This document shows positions 44,963 through 54,169 of a DNA stretch of 64,000 nt, piece after piece. Position numbers and translations under genes: made by a program. The notes beneath the pieces are model-generated. The model was given only the letters and a program-made list of their open reading frames with translations. It did no database searches and was not told the origin of the DNA. Origin of the DNA: Nibribacter ruber (GTDB lineage: Bacteria > Bacteroidota > Bacteroidia > Cytophagales > Hymenobacteraceae); assembly GCF_009913235.1 (NCBI RefSeq), contig NZ_CP047897.1:930001-994000 (forward strand), in the 5' to 3' direction. Within the stretch, counting starts at the first letter, position 1. Each line of letters starts with the position of its first letter.

Positions 44963-47782
44963 TTACTGCACTACAATCTGCACAGATTGAGCGGTTTCAC
45001 CAGTGATCACTTTGCAGATGTACATTCCCGGGGCCAATCTTCCGGCTACTGGAGTTGTCAATGGCAGCTTAACTGTTTTGGTGCCGGCTGCTTGTTTGCC
45101 TAATTCCTGGGAGTTCACTAATCTGCCCATGGTATCATACAAATGGATGCTCACCGAAGACGAAGAAGCCAGTTGGAAAGAAAGGGTGGCCTGGCCATTA
45201 TAGCTGGGATTAGGATACGCTACCAGTCCTTTCACAGGCGAGTTTTTGTCTTCTGCCACTCCGGTAATGATACCGCTGTTAGTGATTTTTTTGGAAGTGT
45301 ACAAACGCATTTCGCCGGGTTGCAGGGTGATAAGCTGGTTGACGTTGGTAACCACCAACTCCTCCCCCGACATGTAATCATACCAGGTGCCGGTGTATTG
45401 AAACTGTGCATCTGCAGAGGTAGCCGTCAGGCCGAAGTTGCCTACAATGGCCACGTTCATGCTGGGGTCCTGGATATGAATGCGCTTCACCAGTCCACCC
45501 AAATCCAGCGTGAAATCATTGGACTCAAAAGCAGGCTGCTCTATTTTCAGTTTAATCAAAGCGGCGTAGACATCATACAATTTCTTGCGCTCTGCCTCTT
45601 GGTAGTAGTTCCAGAGAACAGGCTTGTTGCCAGTACGGCCATTCTGATCAATGGAAATGTCATACCCAACCTCCCCAAACTGCCAGATCATTTTAGGACC
45701 GGGAATGGTGAAGAAGAAGCCGGCTGCCAGGCGCATGCGTTTGAGGGCATTTGTCAAGGTTCTGGTAGAGTAGTTACCAGAGCTTCCGCCGTTTCTTAAG
45801 ACGTCATACATTAACCGTTCCTCGTCATGGCTTTCCATGTAGCCTACCACGTGCGGGCTGTTCCAACCGCGGCGTTTGTAGGAAATCCAGTCAAAGTTAG
45901 AATCATTCACAAATCCTTTGGCAGCCTGGCGATAATTGTAGTTCAGGTTACCCCAGAGCATCATGCCATAGTCTGCCAGTACTTTTTCTTCAGAATTGTC
46001 TGCCAGGTGCTCCAGAATGACAGTGGCGTCTGCGTCTACGCTCCAAATATGATCAGCCATCCTTTTTAATATTCTTACTCTGGATTCGTCATACTGGCCC
46101 CACAGCCCCACGTTACCTAAGGTCTGCTTCTGAGTAAACCCTTTTGACAAGTCAAAACGGTAGCCGTCTATGTGGTATTCCTGCAGCCAGAACTCGTTCA
46201 CGCGGTCCACAAAATATTGGGTGGCCAGGCTCTCATGGTTGAAGTCATGGCCTACGTTGTAGTCATGCGTTGGGTCTGGGTTAAACCATGGGCTCTCAGG
46301 AGTAGTCTTGCCGGTGGCACTGTTGAAGTACAGCTGCACCATGGGTGACTGCCCGAAGGAGTGGTTCAAAACCATGTCCATGATTACGGCCATGCCGTTT
46401 TTGTGCGCCTCATCAATAAAGCGCTTGAGCATGTCTTTGGAACCGTAGTACTTGTCTGGCGCAAAATAGAAGCTGCTGTTATAGCCCCAGCTCAGGTTGC
46501 CCTCAAACTCATTGATGGGCATCAGTTCAATAGTGTTCACGCCCAGGCGTTTTAAATAGCTAAGCGTGTCAGAGAGGCTCTGGTAGTTATGGTTTGCCAG
46601 GAAATCACGCAGCAATAACTCATAAATGACCATGTCCGTCTTCTTGGGTGCCTGAAAATTGGTCACTTGCCAGGCGTATGGTGTTTGGTCTGTTTGCAGG
46701 ACGCTCACCTGCCCCGTGGTTTTGCCGGTTGGGTAGGGCTTGAGGTTTGGATAAGTGGAGGCCTCCAGGTATTGATCATTGTTAGAGTCCAACACTTTTT
46801 CTGTGTAGGGGTCTGCAATTTTGATGGTTTCATCTACCAGGTATTGGTAGGCGTATTCCTTCTTAGGCGTAAGGTTGTCTATGCGGGTCCAGAAACGGGT
46901 ACCGTCTGGGGTTTTGTAAAGCGGTGTGCTGGCCTGCCAGTTGTTAAAGTCCCCCATGGCATACACGCTCTGCTTGTTGGGCGCGTACAGGTTGAGCAAC
47001 ACGCTTGTGGGGCTCAGGTAGGTAACGCCGTCTTTGGCGGTGGCCGGCAGGGCCATGACCTGGGTGGCGGTTCTCACCACAAACCCGAAAGAATCAGCAG
47101 CCAGGATGGTGCCGGCGTCTTCGGCGGTCAGTTTCACTTTGTTGTACCCCGCAGCGGCGGCCGTCAAGGTGGCTTCTAAGGAAGTGCCGGTGGCTTCTGA
47201 GACCTTCTGCCCGTTCACGTACAATTTGAGCGAACTGCTGGCAGAGGCCGTTCCTTTCACCTGAATGGTTTGGTTCTGGTCTACAAAATATGGGTTCATG
47301 CCCACGGCGGGCTGCGTAATGGTCACGTTCACACCACCCGATTTGAACACCGGTACTTTGATGTCTTTGTTTTCAGTGTCCTTGCCTTCTTTGGTGCCCG
47401 TGGCGGTCTTGCTCCAGAACACAAACATGAGGGCCGTGATTTCTTCATCGGCCGCCACTCCGTAATAAGTGCGCGGGTTGTCAATGACAAGTTGGTATTT
47501 GTTGTTGCCGATGGAGGTCAGCTTGGTGGCCTCTATGCCCACTTCCCAGCCGCTTTTCACGTGCGTCCAGGTGGTGCCGTTGTTTACCAGCACGCCGGTG
47601 TGCGCGTAAATGGGAGTGGTTACGTCTAGCAGGCCACGGTTTCCCTTAGTGGCGTCAAAAATAATGGTTACCTTATCGGTTTCGGAGGGAAAGCTTGGCG
47701 ACCAGGTGACCACCTGTGCCTGTCCTGTTTTTGCCAACAGAACCAACCATAGGAGGCAAAGTAATCGTAGAGTATATTTCAT
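44963..47782 (-). CDS. Multidomain GH13 amylase/pullulanase-like enzyme with type A T9SS sorting domain
   Basis: 939 residues. The signal peptide ends near residue 22 (KTGQAQ-VV). An N-terminal beta domain (WSPSFPSETDKVTIIFDAT, to about 145) and an Ig-like domain (about 150-240) precede a CBM48-like module (NLYAPNKQSVYAMGDFNNWQ, about 255-340). The GH13 barrel has DMVLNH (469-474), IDGYRFD with nucleophile D544, TVILEHL with probable acid E591, and YMESHDEER with D653. The C-terminus (LVAYPNPSYNGQATLSFQL ... QSVQIVVQ) is a type A sorting domain, so it is secreted by T9SS. The CBM48-GH13 order recalls debranching or branching-type enzymes. A candidate operator lies 56 bases upstream of the ATG. 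Confidence 0.9.
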   Translation of the reverse strand: MKYTLRLLCLLWLVLLAKTGQAQVVTWSPSFPSETDKVTIIFDATKGNRGLLDVTTPIYAHTGVLVNNGTTWTHVKSGWEVGIEATKLTSIGNNKYQLVIDNPRTYYGVAADEEITALMFVFWSKTATGTKEGKDTENKDIKVPVFKSGGVNVTITQPAVGMNPYFVDQNQTIQVKGTASASSSLKLYVNGQKVSEATGTSLEATLTAAAAGYNKVKLTAEDAGTILAADSFGFVVRTATQVMALPATAKDGVTYLSPTSVLLNLYAPNKQSVYAMGDFNNWQASTPLYKTPDGTRFWTRIDNLTPKKEYAYQYLVDETIKIADPYTEKVLDSNNDQYLEASTYPNLKPYPTGKTTGQVSVLQTDQTPYAWQVTNFQAPKKTDMVIYELLLRDFLANHNYQSLSDTLSYLKRLGVNTIELMPINEFEGNLSWGYNSSFYFAPDKYYGSKDMLKRFIDEAHKNGMAVIMDMVLNHSFGQSPMVQLYFNSATGKTTPESPWFNPDPTHDYNVGHDFNHESLATQYFVDRVNEFWLQEYHIDGYRFDLSKGFTQKQTLGNVGLWGQYDESRVRILKRMADHIWSVDADATVILEHLADNSEEKVLADYGMMLWGNLNYNYRQAAKGFVNDSNFDWISYKRRGWNSPHVVGYMESHDEERLMYDVLRNGGSSGNYSTRTLTNALKRMRLAAGFFFTIPGPKMIWQFGEVGYDISIDQNGRTGNKPVLWNYYQEAERKKLYDVYAALIKLKIEQPAFESNDFTLDLGGLVKRIHIQDPSMNVAIVGNFGLTATSADAQFQYTGTWYDYMSGEELVVTNVNQLITLQPGEMRLYTSKKITNSGIITGVAEDKNSPVKGLVAYPNPSYNGQATLSFQLASSSSVSIHLYDTMGRLVNSQELGKQAAGTKTVKLPLTTPVAGRLAPGMYICKVITGETAQSVQIVVQ

Positions 47783-47837
47783 GCCAATGCGGTAAAATTG
47801 TTTTAAAAGAGAAATTTACGGAGAAAATACGTTCTTA

Positions 47838-47851
47838 CGAAATCGTTTTCC
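47838..47851. promoter_or_regulatory. Candidate LacI-type operator upstream of the T9SS amylase gene
   Basis: CGAAATCGTTTTCC matches the 14-bp palindrome at 12 of 14 positions. On the minus strand, TAAATTTC (47818-47811) resembles the -7 element, so the site would abut or cover the -33 region. Confidence 0.6.
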
Positions 47852-47881
47852 TTGATAATTTCTCAAAGCAGGCAGAAGGCT

Positions 47882-47929
47882 GATATCTGTTTTTGGCATA
47901 TTTTGAGAAAAACAGGCCAAAAACGATAT
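47882..47929. repeat. Dispersed intergenic palindrome, copy 17
   Basis: GATATC then TGTTTTTGGCATATTTTG, with the inverse ACAGGCCAAAAACGATAT. It lies between two divergent genes (amylase and branching enzyme), with partial outer arms. Confidence 0.82.
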
Positions 47930-47989
47930 AAACCTCAATTTATACAGGCAACTACTTACTAATCAAGCGGTATTCTATCTAGTTAATTT

Positions 47990-50011
47990 ATGCGTCAGTC
48001 CTCCCCCTCCCTTGCCCTTGTTCAATCAGACGTTTACCTAGAACCCTATCTCCCCAAGCTTCTGAAAAGGCAGCAACGGTTTCAGGAGGCTTTGGCCCAG
48101 ATTGAACGGGAACATAACAGCCTGATACACTACGCCACCTGGCATGAGTATTTGGGCGTACATCAAGCACCGGATGGTTCTGGTTGGTGGTACCGCGAGT
48201 GGGCCCCGGCCGCTCAAGCGCTTTCCTTCATTGGTGATTTCAACGACTGGGACAGAAACGCGCATCCCTTGACCAAAAAAGAAGATGGCGTTTGGGAAGT
48301 GTTTGTACCAGCAGACTCCTATCCCATTCGCCATGGCCAGCGCTGCAAAGTGCAAGTGACTCATGCAGATGGTAAAACGCAGGATAGGATACCGGCCTGC
48401 ATCAGGCGCGTGGTGCAAGACCCGCAAACCTATGATTTTGCCGGACAGATCTGGTGCCCGGAAGACACCTTCACCTGGACAGACCAAGACTTCCAGATCA
48501 ATTCCCAGGAGGCGCCGCTCATCTATGAATGCCACATCGGCATGGCGCAGGAAGAACACCGCGTAGGCACCTACCGCGAGTTTGCCGATTTGATTCTACC
48601 CCGCATTGTGGAGACTGGCTACAACTGCCTCCAGATCATGGCCCTGGCAGAGCACCCATATTACGGCTCATTCGGGTACCACGTCTCCAACTTTTTTGCG
48701 CCTTCCTCCAGGTTTGGCACCCCCGAAGATTTAAAGTACCTCATCAACCAAGCGCATCAAAAGGGACTTACCATCATCATGGACTTGATCCATGCGCACG
48801 CCGTCAAGAATGAAGCCGAAGGTCTGGCCAATTTTGACGGTTCTGGCGGGCAGTACTTTCATGAGGGCACCAGAGGCCACCACCCCGGCTGGGATTCCAA
48901 GCTGTTCAACTATGGCAGACCAGAAGTGCGGCGGTTTTTACTGTCTAATTTACGCTATTGGCTGGAGGAGTTCCATATAGACGGTTTCAGGTTTGACGGT
49001 GTCACCTCCATGCTCTACCACCACCACGGCGAGGGTGTTTCGTTTGACCATTATGACAAGTACTTTGACGCCGGCGTAGATGAAGACGCCATCCTCTACC
49101 TGCAATTGGCAACGGAGCTTTCGCATAGATACACTGCGCATTCCATTCTCATAGCCGAAGACATGAGCGGCAAGCCTGGCCTTTGCCGGACGCACGAAGA
49201 AGGCGGCGTGGGCTTTGATTACCGCCTGGCCATGGGTATCCCTGATTTTTGGATCAAAACCCTCAAACACCAGCGGGACGAGGACTGGAACCTGCACGAC
49301 ATCTGGCATGAACTCACCAACCGCCGTTTGCAGGAGAAAACGGTGGCGTACGCCGAGTCTCATGATCAATCCCTGGTTGGTGACAAGACCCTGGCGTTCT
49401 GGCTCATGGACAAAGACATGTACTTTCACATGCAGGTGGCGGATAAGAATGCCAACATAGACCGGGGCATGGCGCTGCATAAGATGATCAGACTCCTTAC
49501 CCTGGCCTTGGGTGGCGAAGCATACTTAACCTTTATTGGCAATGAGTTCGGGCACCCAGAGTGGGTGGATTTTCCAAGGCAGGGCAATGACTGGAGCTAC
49601 CAATACGCCCGCCGGCAATGGTCCCTGGCAGACAACCCAGATCTGAAATACCGTCAATTGTGGCAGTTTGAGAAAGACATGCTGCGGGTTTCTAAAGAAA
49701 ATGAATTACTCACCCAAGGGCCCGCGCATTTACTGCACCTAGACACGCACAACAACGTCCTCATCTTTGAGCGCGCCGGACTGGTGCTTCTTTTCAACTT
49801 CCACGTGAAGAATTCCATACCAGACTATATTTTCCCGCTGAACCACGCAGGCAGCTACCAGATCATTCTTTCATCAGATGCCCCTGAAACTGGTGGCCAT
49901 GACCGGGTAGACACTGAGCTGGAGTATTTCACGCAGCCCACCAAATATGGTCCCAGAATGAGCGTGTATCTCCCCAATCGTACTGCTTTGGTCTTGAAAA
50001 AGAAGAAGTAA
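47990..50011 (+). CDS. glgB: 1,4-alpha-glucan branching enzyme, GH13_8 (eukaryote-like) type
   Basis: 673 residues, no signal peptide. It makes alpha-1,6 branches in glycogen. A CBM48 domain (WWYREWAPAAQALSFIGDFNDWDR, about 65-155) precedes the barrel: MDLIHAHAVKN (region I), HIDGFRFDGVTSMLYHHHG with nucleophile D336, SILIAEDMSG with acid E390, and AYAESHDQSLVGDKT with D459. These strings (FDGVTSMLYHHHG, ESHDQSLVGDKT) are those of the plant/animal type, not of E. coli GlgB. With the GT3 synthase at 54170 it gives a eukaryote-style glycogen pathway. It ends in a shared terminator with the GT4 gene. Confidence 0.94.
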   Translation: MRQSSPSLALVQSDVYLEPYLPKLLKRQQRFQEALAQIEREHNSLIHYATWHEYLGVHQAPDGSGWWYREWAPAAQALSFIGDFNDWDRNAHPLTKKEDGVWEVFVPADSYPIRHGQRCKVQVTHADGKTQDRIPACIRRVVQDPQTYDFAGQIWCPEDTFTWTDQDFQINSQEAPLIYECHIGMAQEEHRVGTYREFADLILPRIVETGYNCLQIMALAEHPYYGSFGYHVSNFFAPSSRFGTPEDLKYLINQAHQKGLTIIMDLIHAHAVKNEAEGLANFDGSGGQYFHEGTRGHHPGWDSKLFNYGRPEVRRFLLSNLRYWLEEFHIDGFRFDGVTSMLYHHHGEGVSFDHYDKYFDAGVDEDAILYLQLATELSHRYTAHSILIAEDMSGKPGLCRTHEEGGVGFDYRLAMGIPDFWIKTLKHQRDEDWNLHDIWHELTNRRLQEKTVAYAESHDQSLVGDKTLAFWLMDKDMYFHMQVADKNANIDRGMALHKMIRLLTLALGGEAYLTFIGNEFGHPEWVDFPRQGNDWSYQYARRQWSLADNPDLKYRQLWQFEKDMLRVSKENELLTQGPAHLLHLDTHNNVLIFERAGLVLLFNFHVKNSIPDYIFPLNHAGSYQIILSSDAPETGGHDRVDTELEYFTQPTKYGPRMSVYLPNRTALVLKKKK

Positions 50012-50024
50012 GTACGCTCATACA

Positions 50025-50069
50025 AAAGAAGCCCCTTCCAAAGCTATTAACTCTGGAAGGGGCTTCTTT
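50025..50069. terminator. Bidirectional terminator between glgB and the GT4 gene
   Basis: A 16-bp perfect stem (AAAGAAGCCCCTTCCA with its inverse) has A/T tracts on both sides and lies between convergent genes. Confidence 0.92.
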
Positions 50070-50087
50070 ATAATTCAAGGAATTTCT

Positions 50088-51422
50088 TTAGTCTTGGGCC
50101 GGTTTCGCGACGGAAAGCAAGGCTTGGTACACTTGCTCAGAGGCCGCCTTCCAGGTAAGGTCTTTTAGAGCTGCCTGGTTGGCCTGCACGGCGCGAGTGC
50201 GCAGGGCATTATCATTAAGCAGTTCCAAGATGTGATCAGCCAGACCTTCGGTGTCCTGGGCATCTGATAGATAGGCGCTGGGCAGCACCTCTGCCGCTCC
50301 GGTCTGGCGAGAAATCACCACCGGAATACCTGCTTGCGTAGCCTCTACTGCGGCCAAACCAAAAGGCTCAGAAACGGCCGGTAGGCAGAATACGCTGGAC
50401 TCCCGAAGCATTTCCTTGGCCTCCTCTGCAGGCAGAAATCCTTTAAAGGACACCACTTCTTCTAAATCTAGTTTTTTGGTGAGTTGCTGGGCTTCTTCCC
50501 ACAACGGACCATGCCCGGTCACCACAAACTGAACCTCGGGGTCTTTGCGGTGCACGCACTTGGCCACTCGTATGAACTGTAATGGCCCTTTCTGCGGCAC
50601 CAATCGGCCCAGGAAGATGACTTGCTTGGCATGAGCAGGAACCATGGGGGCTAAACTGTTTTCTGAGGACCCGTTGTACACCACCTTAATCTTGCTCTTG
50701 CTTACGCCGTAGCGGGTGGCAATCATGTGGGCGGTCCGTTCACTCACGGCCAGAATAAGGTCTGCCTGCTGCATGGCCTTGGCCTCCAGTTCATATACCC
50801 ATCCCCACGGTTGGGCCACCTGCCGGTCAAAGGTGAGGCTGTGCACGTGCAGGACCAAAGGCACCTTACGTTGGTTCTTGATTTCAATGCCTGCCAGAAA
50901 GGTCATCCAATCATGAGCGTACACCACGTCTATCTCTTTATGAGAGGCCAGGCGAGCCGCAAACCGGGCAAACTGGATTACTTCAAAGTTGAGGGTGCCT
51001 CTAGGGCCTGTGGCAATGGCAATCTCTGGCTGAGGGCGGGGAACTTCTGGGGCCGTTTCATTTGGTTGCTCTGCTAAAGTTTCTCCTTCTTGCAGGGCCG
51101 CTTCTTTGGCTAAGGCTTCTTTTACGTAATACTCGTCTTCATTCTCATAGGGGAACAAATTGGCTGGAACCCGGTAGGTCTTGGCAAACCGTTCATAAGA
51201 TTTGGTCACAGGGGCCTGTGTGACGGCAGCAAGGTCCAGGTCGTTCAGGCCCACCACGTTGGTGCGCTGGGAGTAGGCCTGGCCTTCGGCCTGGGGTACT
51301 ATCAAAGTTAACTCAACTTCATTTGTTAAAGACTCAGCTAAATGAAAGCAGGCTTTGCCCACTCCTCCATTTAAGACGGGCTGGTCTTCCCAGCCCAGCA
51401 TCAAGATGCGCAGTTTTCCCAT
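50088..51422 (-). CDS. Family 4 glycosyltransferase (glycogen synthase-like GT-B)
   Basis: 444 residues from the ATG at 51422 (MGKLRILMLGWEDQPVLNGG); a longer frame adds 19 unlikely residues. The GT-B fold shows in PVLNGGVGKACFHLAESL (acceptor loop), DVVYAHDWMTFLAG, VFLGRLVPQKGPLQFI-type region and the C-terminal nucleotide-binding EPFGLAAVEATQAGIPVV. An Ala/Glu/Pro-rich stretch of about 45 residues (about 105-150, PEVPRPQPE) interrupts the N-terminal domain and looks like a flexible insert. It sits between glgB and GH31, so a role in glycogen or another alpha-glucan is likely. Donor (ADP- or UDP-glucose) and product are unproved. Confidence 0.83.
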   Translation of the reverse strand: MGKLRILMLGWEDQPVLNGGVGKACFHLAESLTNEVELTLIVPQAEGQAYSQRTNVVGLNDLDLAAVTQAPVTKSYERFAKTYRVPANLFPYENEDEYYVKEALAKEAALQEGETLAEQPNETAPEVPRPQPEIAIATGPRGTLNFEVIQFARFAARLASHKEIDVVYAHDWMTFLAGIEIKNQRKVPLVLHVHSLTFDRQVAQPWGWVYELEAKAMQQADLILAVSERTAHMIATRYGVSKSKIKVVYNGSSENSLAPMVPAHAKQVIFLGRLVPQKGPLQFIRVAKCVHRKDPEVQFVVTGHGPLWEEAQQLTKKLDLEEVVSFKGFLPAEEAKEMLRESSVFCLPAVSEPFGLAAVEATQAGIPVVISRQTGAAEVLPSAYLSDAQDTEGLADHILELLNDNALRTRAVQANQAALKDLTWKAASEQVYQALLSVAKPAQD

Positions 51423-51637
51423 GGTAAGCTCTAATTCATCATTGGTGAAGGGGCAATGGCCGCCTCTCAAAGGAAGCACCGCCTCCTCCCCTGGTGTGAA
51501 TCAGTAAATGTATTTATTTATCGTCTACTTAAGTAAGCATAGGAAAGTTAAAAGAAACTTGCAGTATTTAGCGCAAAATATTTCGGTTAGAAATACGTAT
51601 ACCCTTTTTTAGCATCTCGTTTACCCAGTTTCCCAGA

Positions 51638-54070
51638 ATGGACAACCCAATACAGGACCATAATTACATGCTCAACGACCTGGGCACCAAGCGCGAAGAG
51701 TTCTTCCCGGGCGTGGTGCAGCAGGTGCAGCAGACAGACCATCACCTTGTTTTCACCTGCGCCAACCGTGCAGGGCTTAAAGTAGAAATACTGGCAGACG
51801 GCCTGCTTAGGTTTACCTTTTCTACAGAAGGTGCTTTTGCCCGTGACTTCTCTTATGCCGTTTTTGGCCAGAACAAACCTTCACCGCCGGCCTTTGAGTT
51901 CAAAGAACTGGCGGACCACTTCCGCATCACTACCCAGGAACTGATTTGCACCATCTCTAAAAATGGCCTGCGCACCAGAATGATGGACCGCTCTGGGCAG
52001 CTTTTGAACGAAGACGAGAAAGGCTTCCATTGGGAGGAACACCAGGACTACGGCGGCGACATTGTGAAGATGAGCAAAGTGGCCCAGCCCCAGGAATTTT
52101 ATTATGGCCTAGGCGACAAGGCCAACAACATGAACCTGCGCGGGGAACGCTTTGAGAATTGGGGCGCCGACACCTATGGCTATGGCAAAGGCTCAGACCC
52201 GCTCTATAAGAACATCAATTTCTACATGGGCCTGCACCAGCGCAGCGCCTATGGCATCTTCTTTGACAACACGTTCCGGTCTTTCTTTGATTTTGGCCGG
52301 GAACGTAAAGACGTGACCAGCTTCTGGGCCCAGGGAGGCACCATGGACTATTATTTCATTTACGGTCCTACCCTGCTGGAAGTCACCCAGAAATACACAC
52401 TTTTAACGGGCACGCCCGAACTGCCGCCCTTGTGGTCATTAGGCTATCACCAGTGCAAATGGAGCTATTACCCTGAAAAAGTGGTAAAGGATTTGGCCAA
52501 AGGCTTCAGAGAACGCCAGATTCCCTGCGACGCCCTTTACCTGGATATTGACTACATGGAGGGTTTCAGGTGCTTTACCTGGAGCAAAGACCATTTCCCG
52601 GAGCCGGCCCGCATGGTGCAGGAACTAAAGGAAGACGGCTTTAAAACTGTAGTGATCATTGACCCGGGCATCAAGATTGACCCAGACTACTGGGTGTACA
52701 AGCAAGGGATGGAGAACGATTACTTCTGCCGGCGCGCCGATGGCCCCGTCTACAAAGGAACCGTTTGGCCAGGCCTGTGCCACTTCCCGGATTATACAAG
52801 AGAGGACGTGCGCCAGTGGTGGTCTGGTTTGTTTGAGGGCCTCATCTCTGAGGTGGGCGTGAAAGGTGTCTGGAACGACATGAACGAGCCCGCCGTTTTT
52901 GAGATTGGCACTTTCCCTAACGACGTGCGCCACCATTTTGACGGCGACCCTGGCAGTCACCGCAAGGCACACAACATCTACGGCATGCAAATGGCCCGTG
53001 CTACGTATGACGGCGTCAAGCGCTTTTCTTACCCAGACCGGCCCTTTACCATTACACGCTCGGGGTATGCCGGCGTGCAACGCTACGCCTCGGTTTGGAC
53101 GGGAGACAACATTGCCTCTTGGGAGCATCTTTGGCTGGCCAACATCCAGTGCCAGCGCCTGAGCATTTCGGGGATTTCATTTGTGGGTTCAGATATTGGC
53201 GGCTTCATTGAAACTCCAGACGGCGAGCTGTACATCAGGTGGTTGCAGCTAGGCGTTTTCCATCCTTTCTGCCGCACGCACTCCTCCGGAGACCACGGGG
53301 AGCAGGAGCCTTGGTCGTTTGGGGAGCCCTATACCAGCCTGGCCCGTAAATTCATTGAGCTGCGCTACCAACTATTGCCCTACCTCTACACCACCTTCTG
53401 GCAGTACACTACGCAGGGAACGCCTATGTTGAGGCCGCTGGCTTTGTTAGATCAAAACGATCCAGAATGCTATGACCGAATGGCAGAATTTTGCGTGGGC
53501 GACCACCTGCTCCTCTGCCCTATTACCCAGGCTGGCGTAGGCGGAAGACGCATGTACCTACCCCTGGGCGAATGGTATGACTTCTGGACGGACAAGGTCT
53601 TCTTTGGCAAACAGGAATTCTGGGCCAGCGCGCCCCTGGATCAAATCCCTATGTTTGTGAGAGCCGGAGCCGTCATTCCTTTCTATCCCGTGCAGCAGTA
53701 TGTAGGAGAGAAAGAAATCACGGAACTCACCTTGCATGTCTACTATAGCGCCAACACCTGCCAGAGCGTGTTATATGAAGACGGCGGCGATGGCTATGGG
53801 TACGAAGAAGGACAATACCAGCAGAAAACGTTCCTAACGGCCACTTCGCTCACCACGTACTCGCTGTCTCAGCAAGTGCAAGGTGATGGCAAAGAAGCGC
53901 ATGAAACCTACCGCGTCATCTTCCATGGAATGCCCGCCGCAACGGCCGCTGTGCTGGTAGACGGACAGGACGTGCCGTTTGAAGCCTCAGAAAACCAGGC
54001 CACATTAACCGTCAAGGTGCCAGCAACTTTCAATCAATTGAGCCTGCATTCCGTTATGCCCACAACGTAG
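51638..54070 (+). CDS. GH31 alpha-glucosidase
   Basis: 810 residues without a signal peptide, so cytoplasmic. An N-terminal galactose-mutarotase-like domain (to about 255) precedes the barrel with LGYHQCKWSYYP, the nucleophile in GVWNDMNEPAVF (D414) and the acid/base in VWTGDNIASW (D490), then GSDIGGF. A proximal and distal C-terminal beta domain close it (FVRAGAVIPFYPV). It frees glucose from alpha-1,4 or alpha-1,6 ends, here probably of glycogen or imported maltodextrins. It is transcribed away from the GT4 gene and converges on the GT3 synthase across a 70-bp palindrome. Confidence 0.94.
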   Translation: MDNPIQDHNYMLNDLGTKREEFFPGVVQQVQQTDHHLVFTCANRAGLKVEILADGLLRFTFSTEGAFARDFSYAVFGQNKPSPPAFEFKELADHFRITTQELICTISKNGLRTRMMDRSGQLLNEDEKGFHWEEHQDYGGDIVKMSKVAQPQEFYYGLGDKANNMNLRGERFENWGADTYGYGKGSDPLYKNINFYMGLHQRSAYGIFFDNTFRSFFDFGRERKDVTSFWAQGGTMDYYFIYGPTLLEVTQKYTLLTGTPELPPLWSLGYHQCKWSYYPEKVVKDLAKGFRERQIPCDALYLDIDYMEGFRCFTWSKDHFPEPARMVQELKEDGFKTVVIIDPGIKIDPDYWVYKQGMENDYFCRRADGPVYKGTVWPGLCHFPDYTREDVRQWWSGLFEGLISEVGVKGVWNDMNEPAVFEIGTFPNDVRHHFDGDPGSHRKAHNIYGMQMARATYDGVKRFSYPDRPFTITRSGYAGVQRYASVWTGDNIASWEHLWLANIQCQRLSISGISFVGSDIGGFIETPDGELYIRWLQLGVFHPFCRTHSSGDHGEQEPWSFGEPYTSLARKFIELRYQLLPYLYTTFWQYTTQGTPMLRPLALLDQNDPECYDRMAEFCVGDHLLLCPITQAGVGGRRMYLPLGEWYDFWTDKVFFGKQEFWASAPLDQIPMFVRAGAVIPFYPVQQYVGEKEITELTLHVYYSANTCQSVLYEDGGDGYGYEEGQYQQKTFLTATSLTTYSLSQQVQGDGKEAHETYRVIFHGMPAATAAVLVDGQDVPFEASENQATLTVKVPATFNQLSLHSVMPTT

Positions 54071-54084
54071 CGGAGGCATTTGCA

Positions 54085-54154
54085 AAACTAAGAAGCCCGT
54101 CGTTTTTGGCCTGTTTTCTGGAAAACAGGCCAAAAACGACGGGCTTCTTAGTTT
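54085..54154. repeat. Dispersed intergenic palindrome, copy 18 (70-bp, 34-bp perfect arms)
   Basis: Two 34-base arms pair perfectly around TG. The inner 18 bases are the family core (CGTTTTTGGCCTGTTTTC); the outer 16 (AAACTAAGAAGCCCGT) are unique. It lies between the convergent GH31 and GT3 genes and must act as a double-sided terminator. Longest stem in the window. Confidence 0.96.
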
Positions 54155-54169
54155 AACTAGATAGATGGG

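Noticed and set aside
51859-51869. CGTTTTTGGCC inside the GH31 gene, like half of the palindrome core
   Set aside because: No inverse partner and a normal coding context (AVFGQN); a chance 11-base match.
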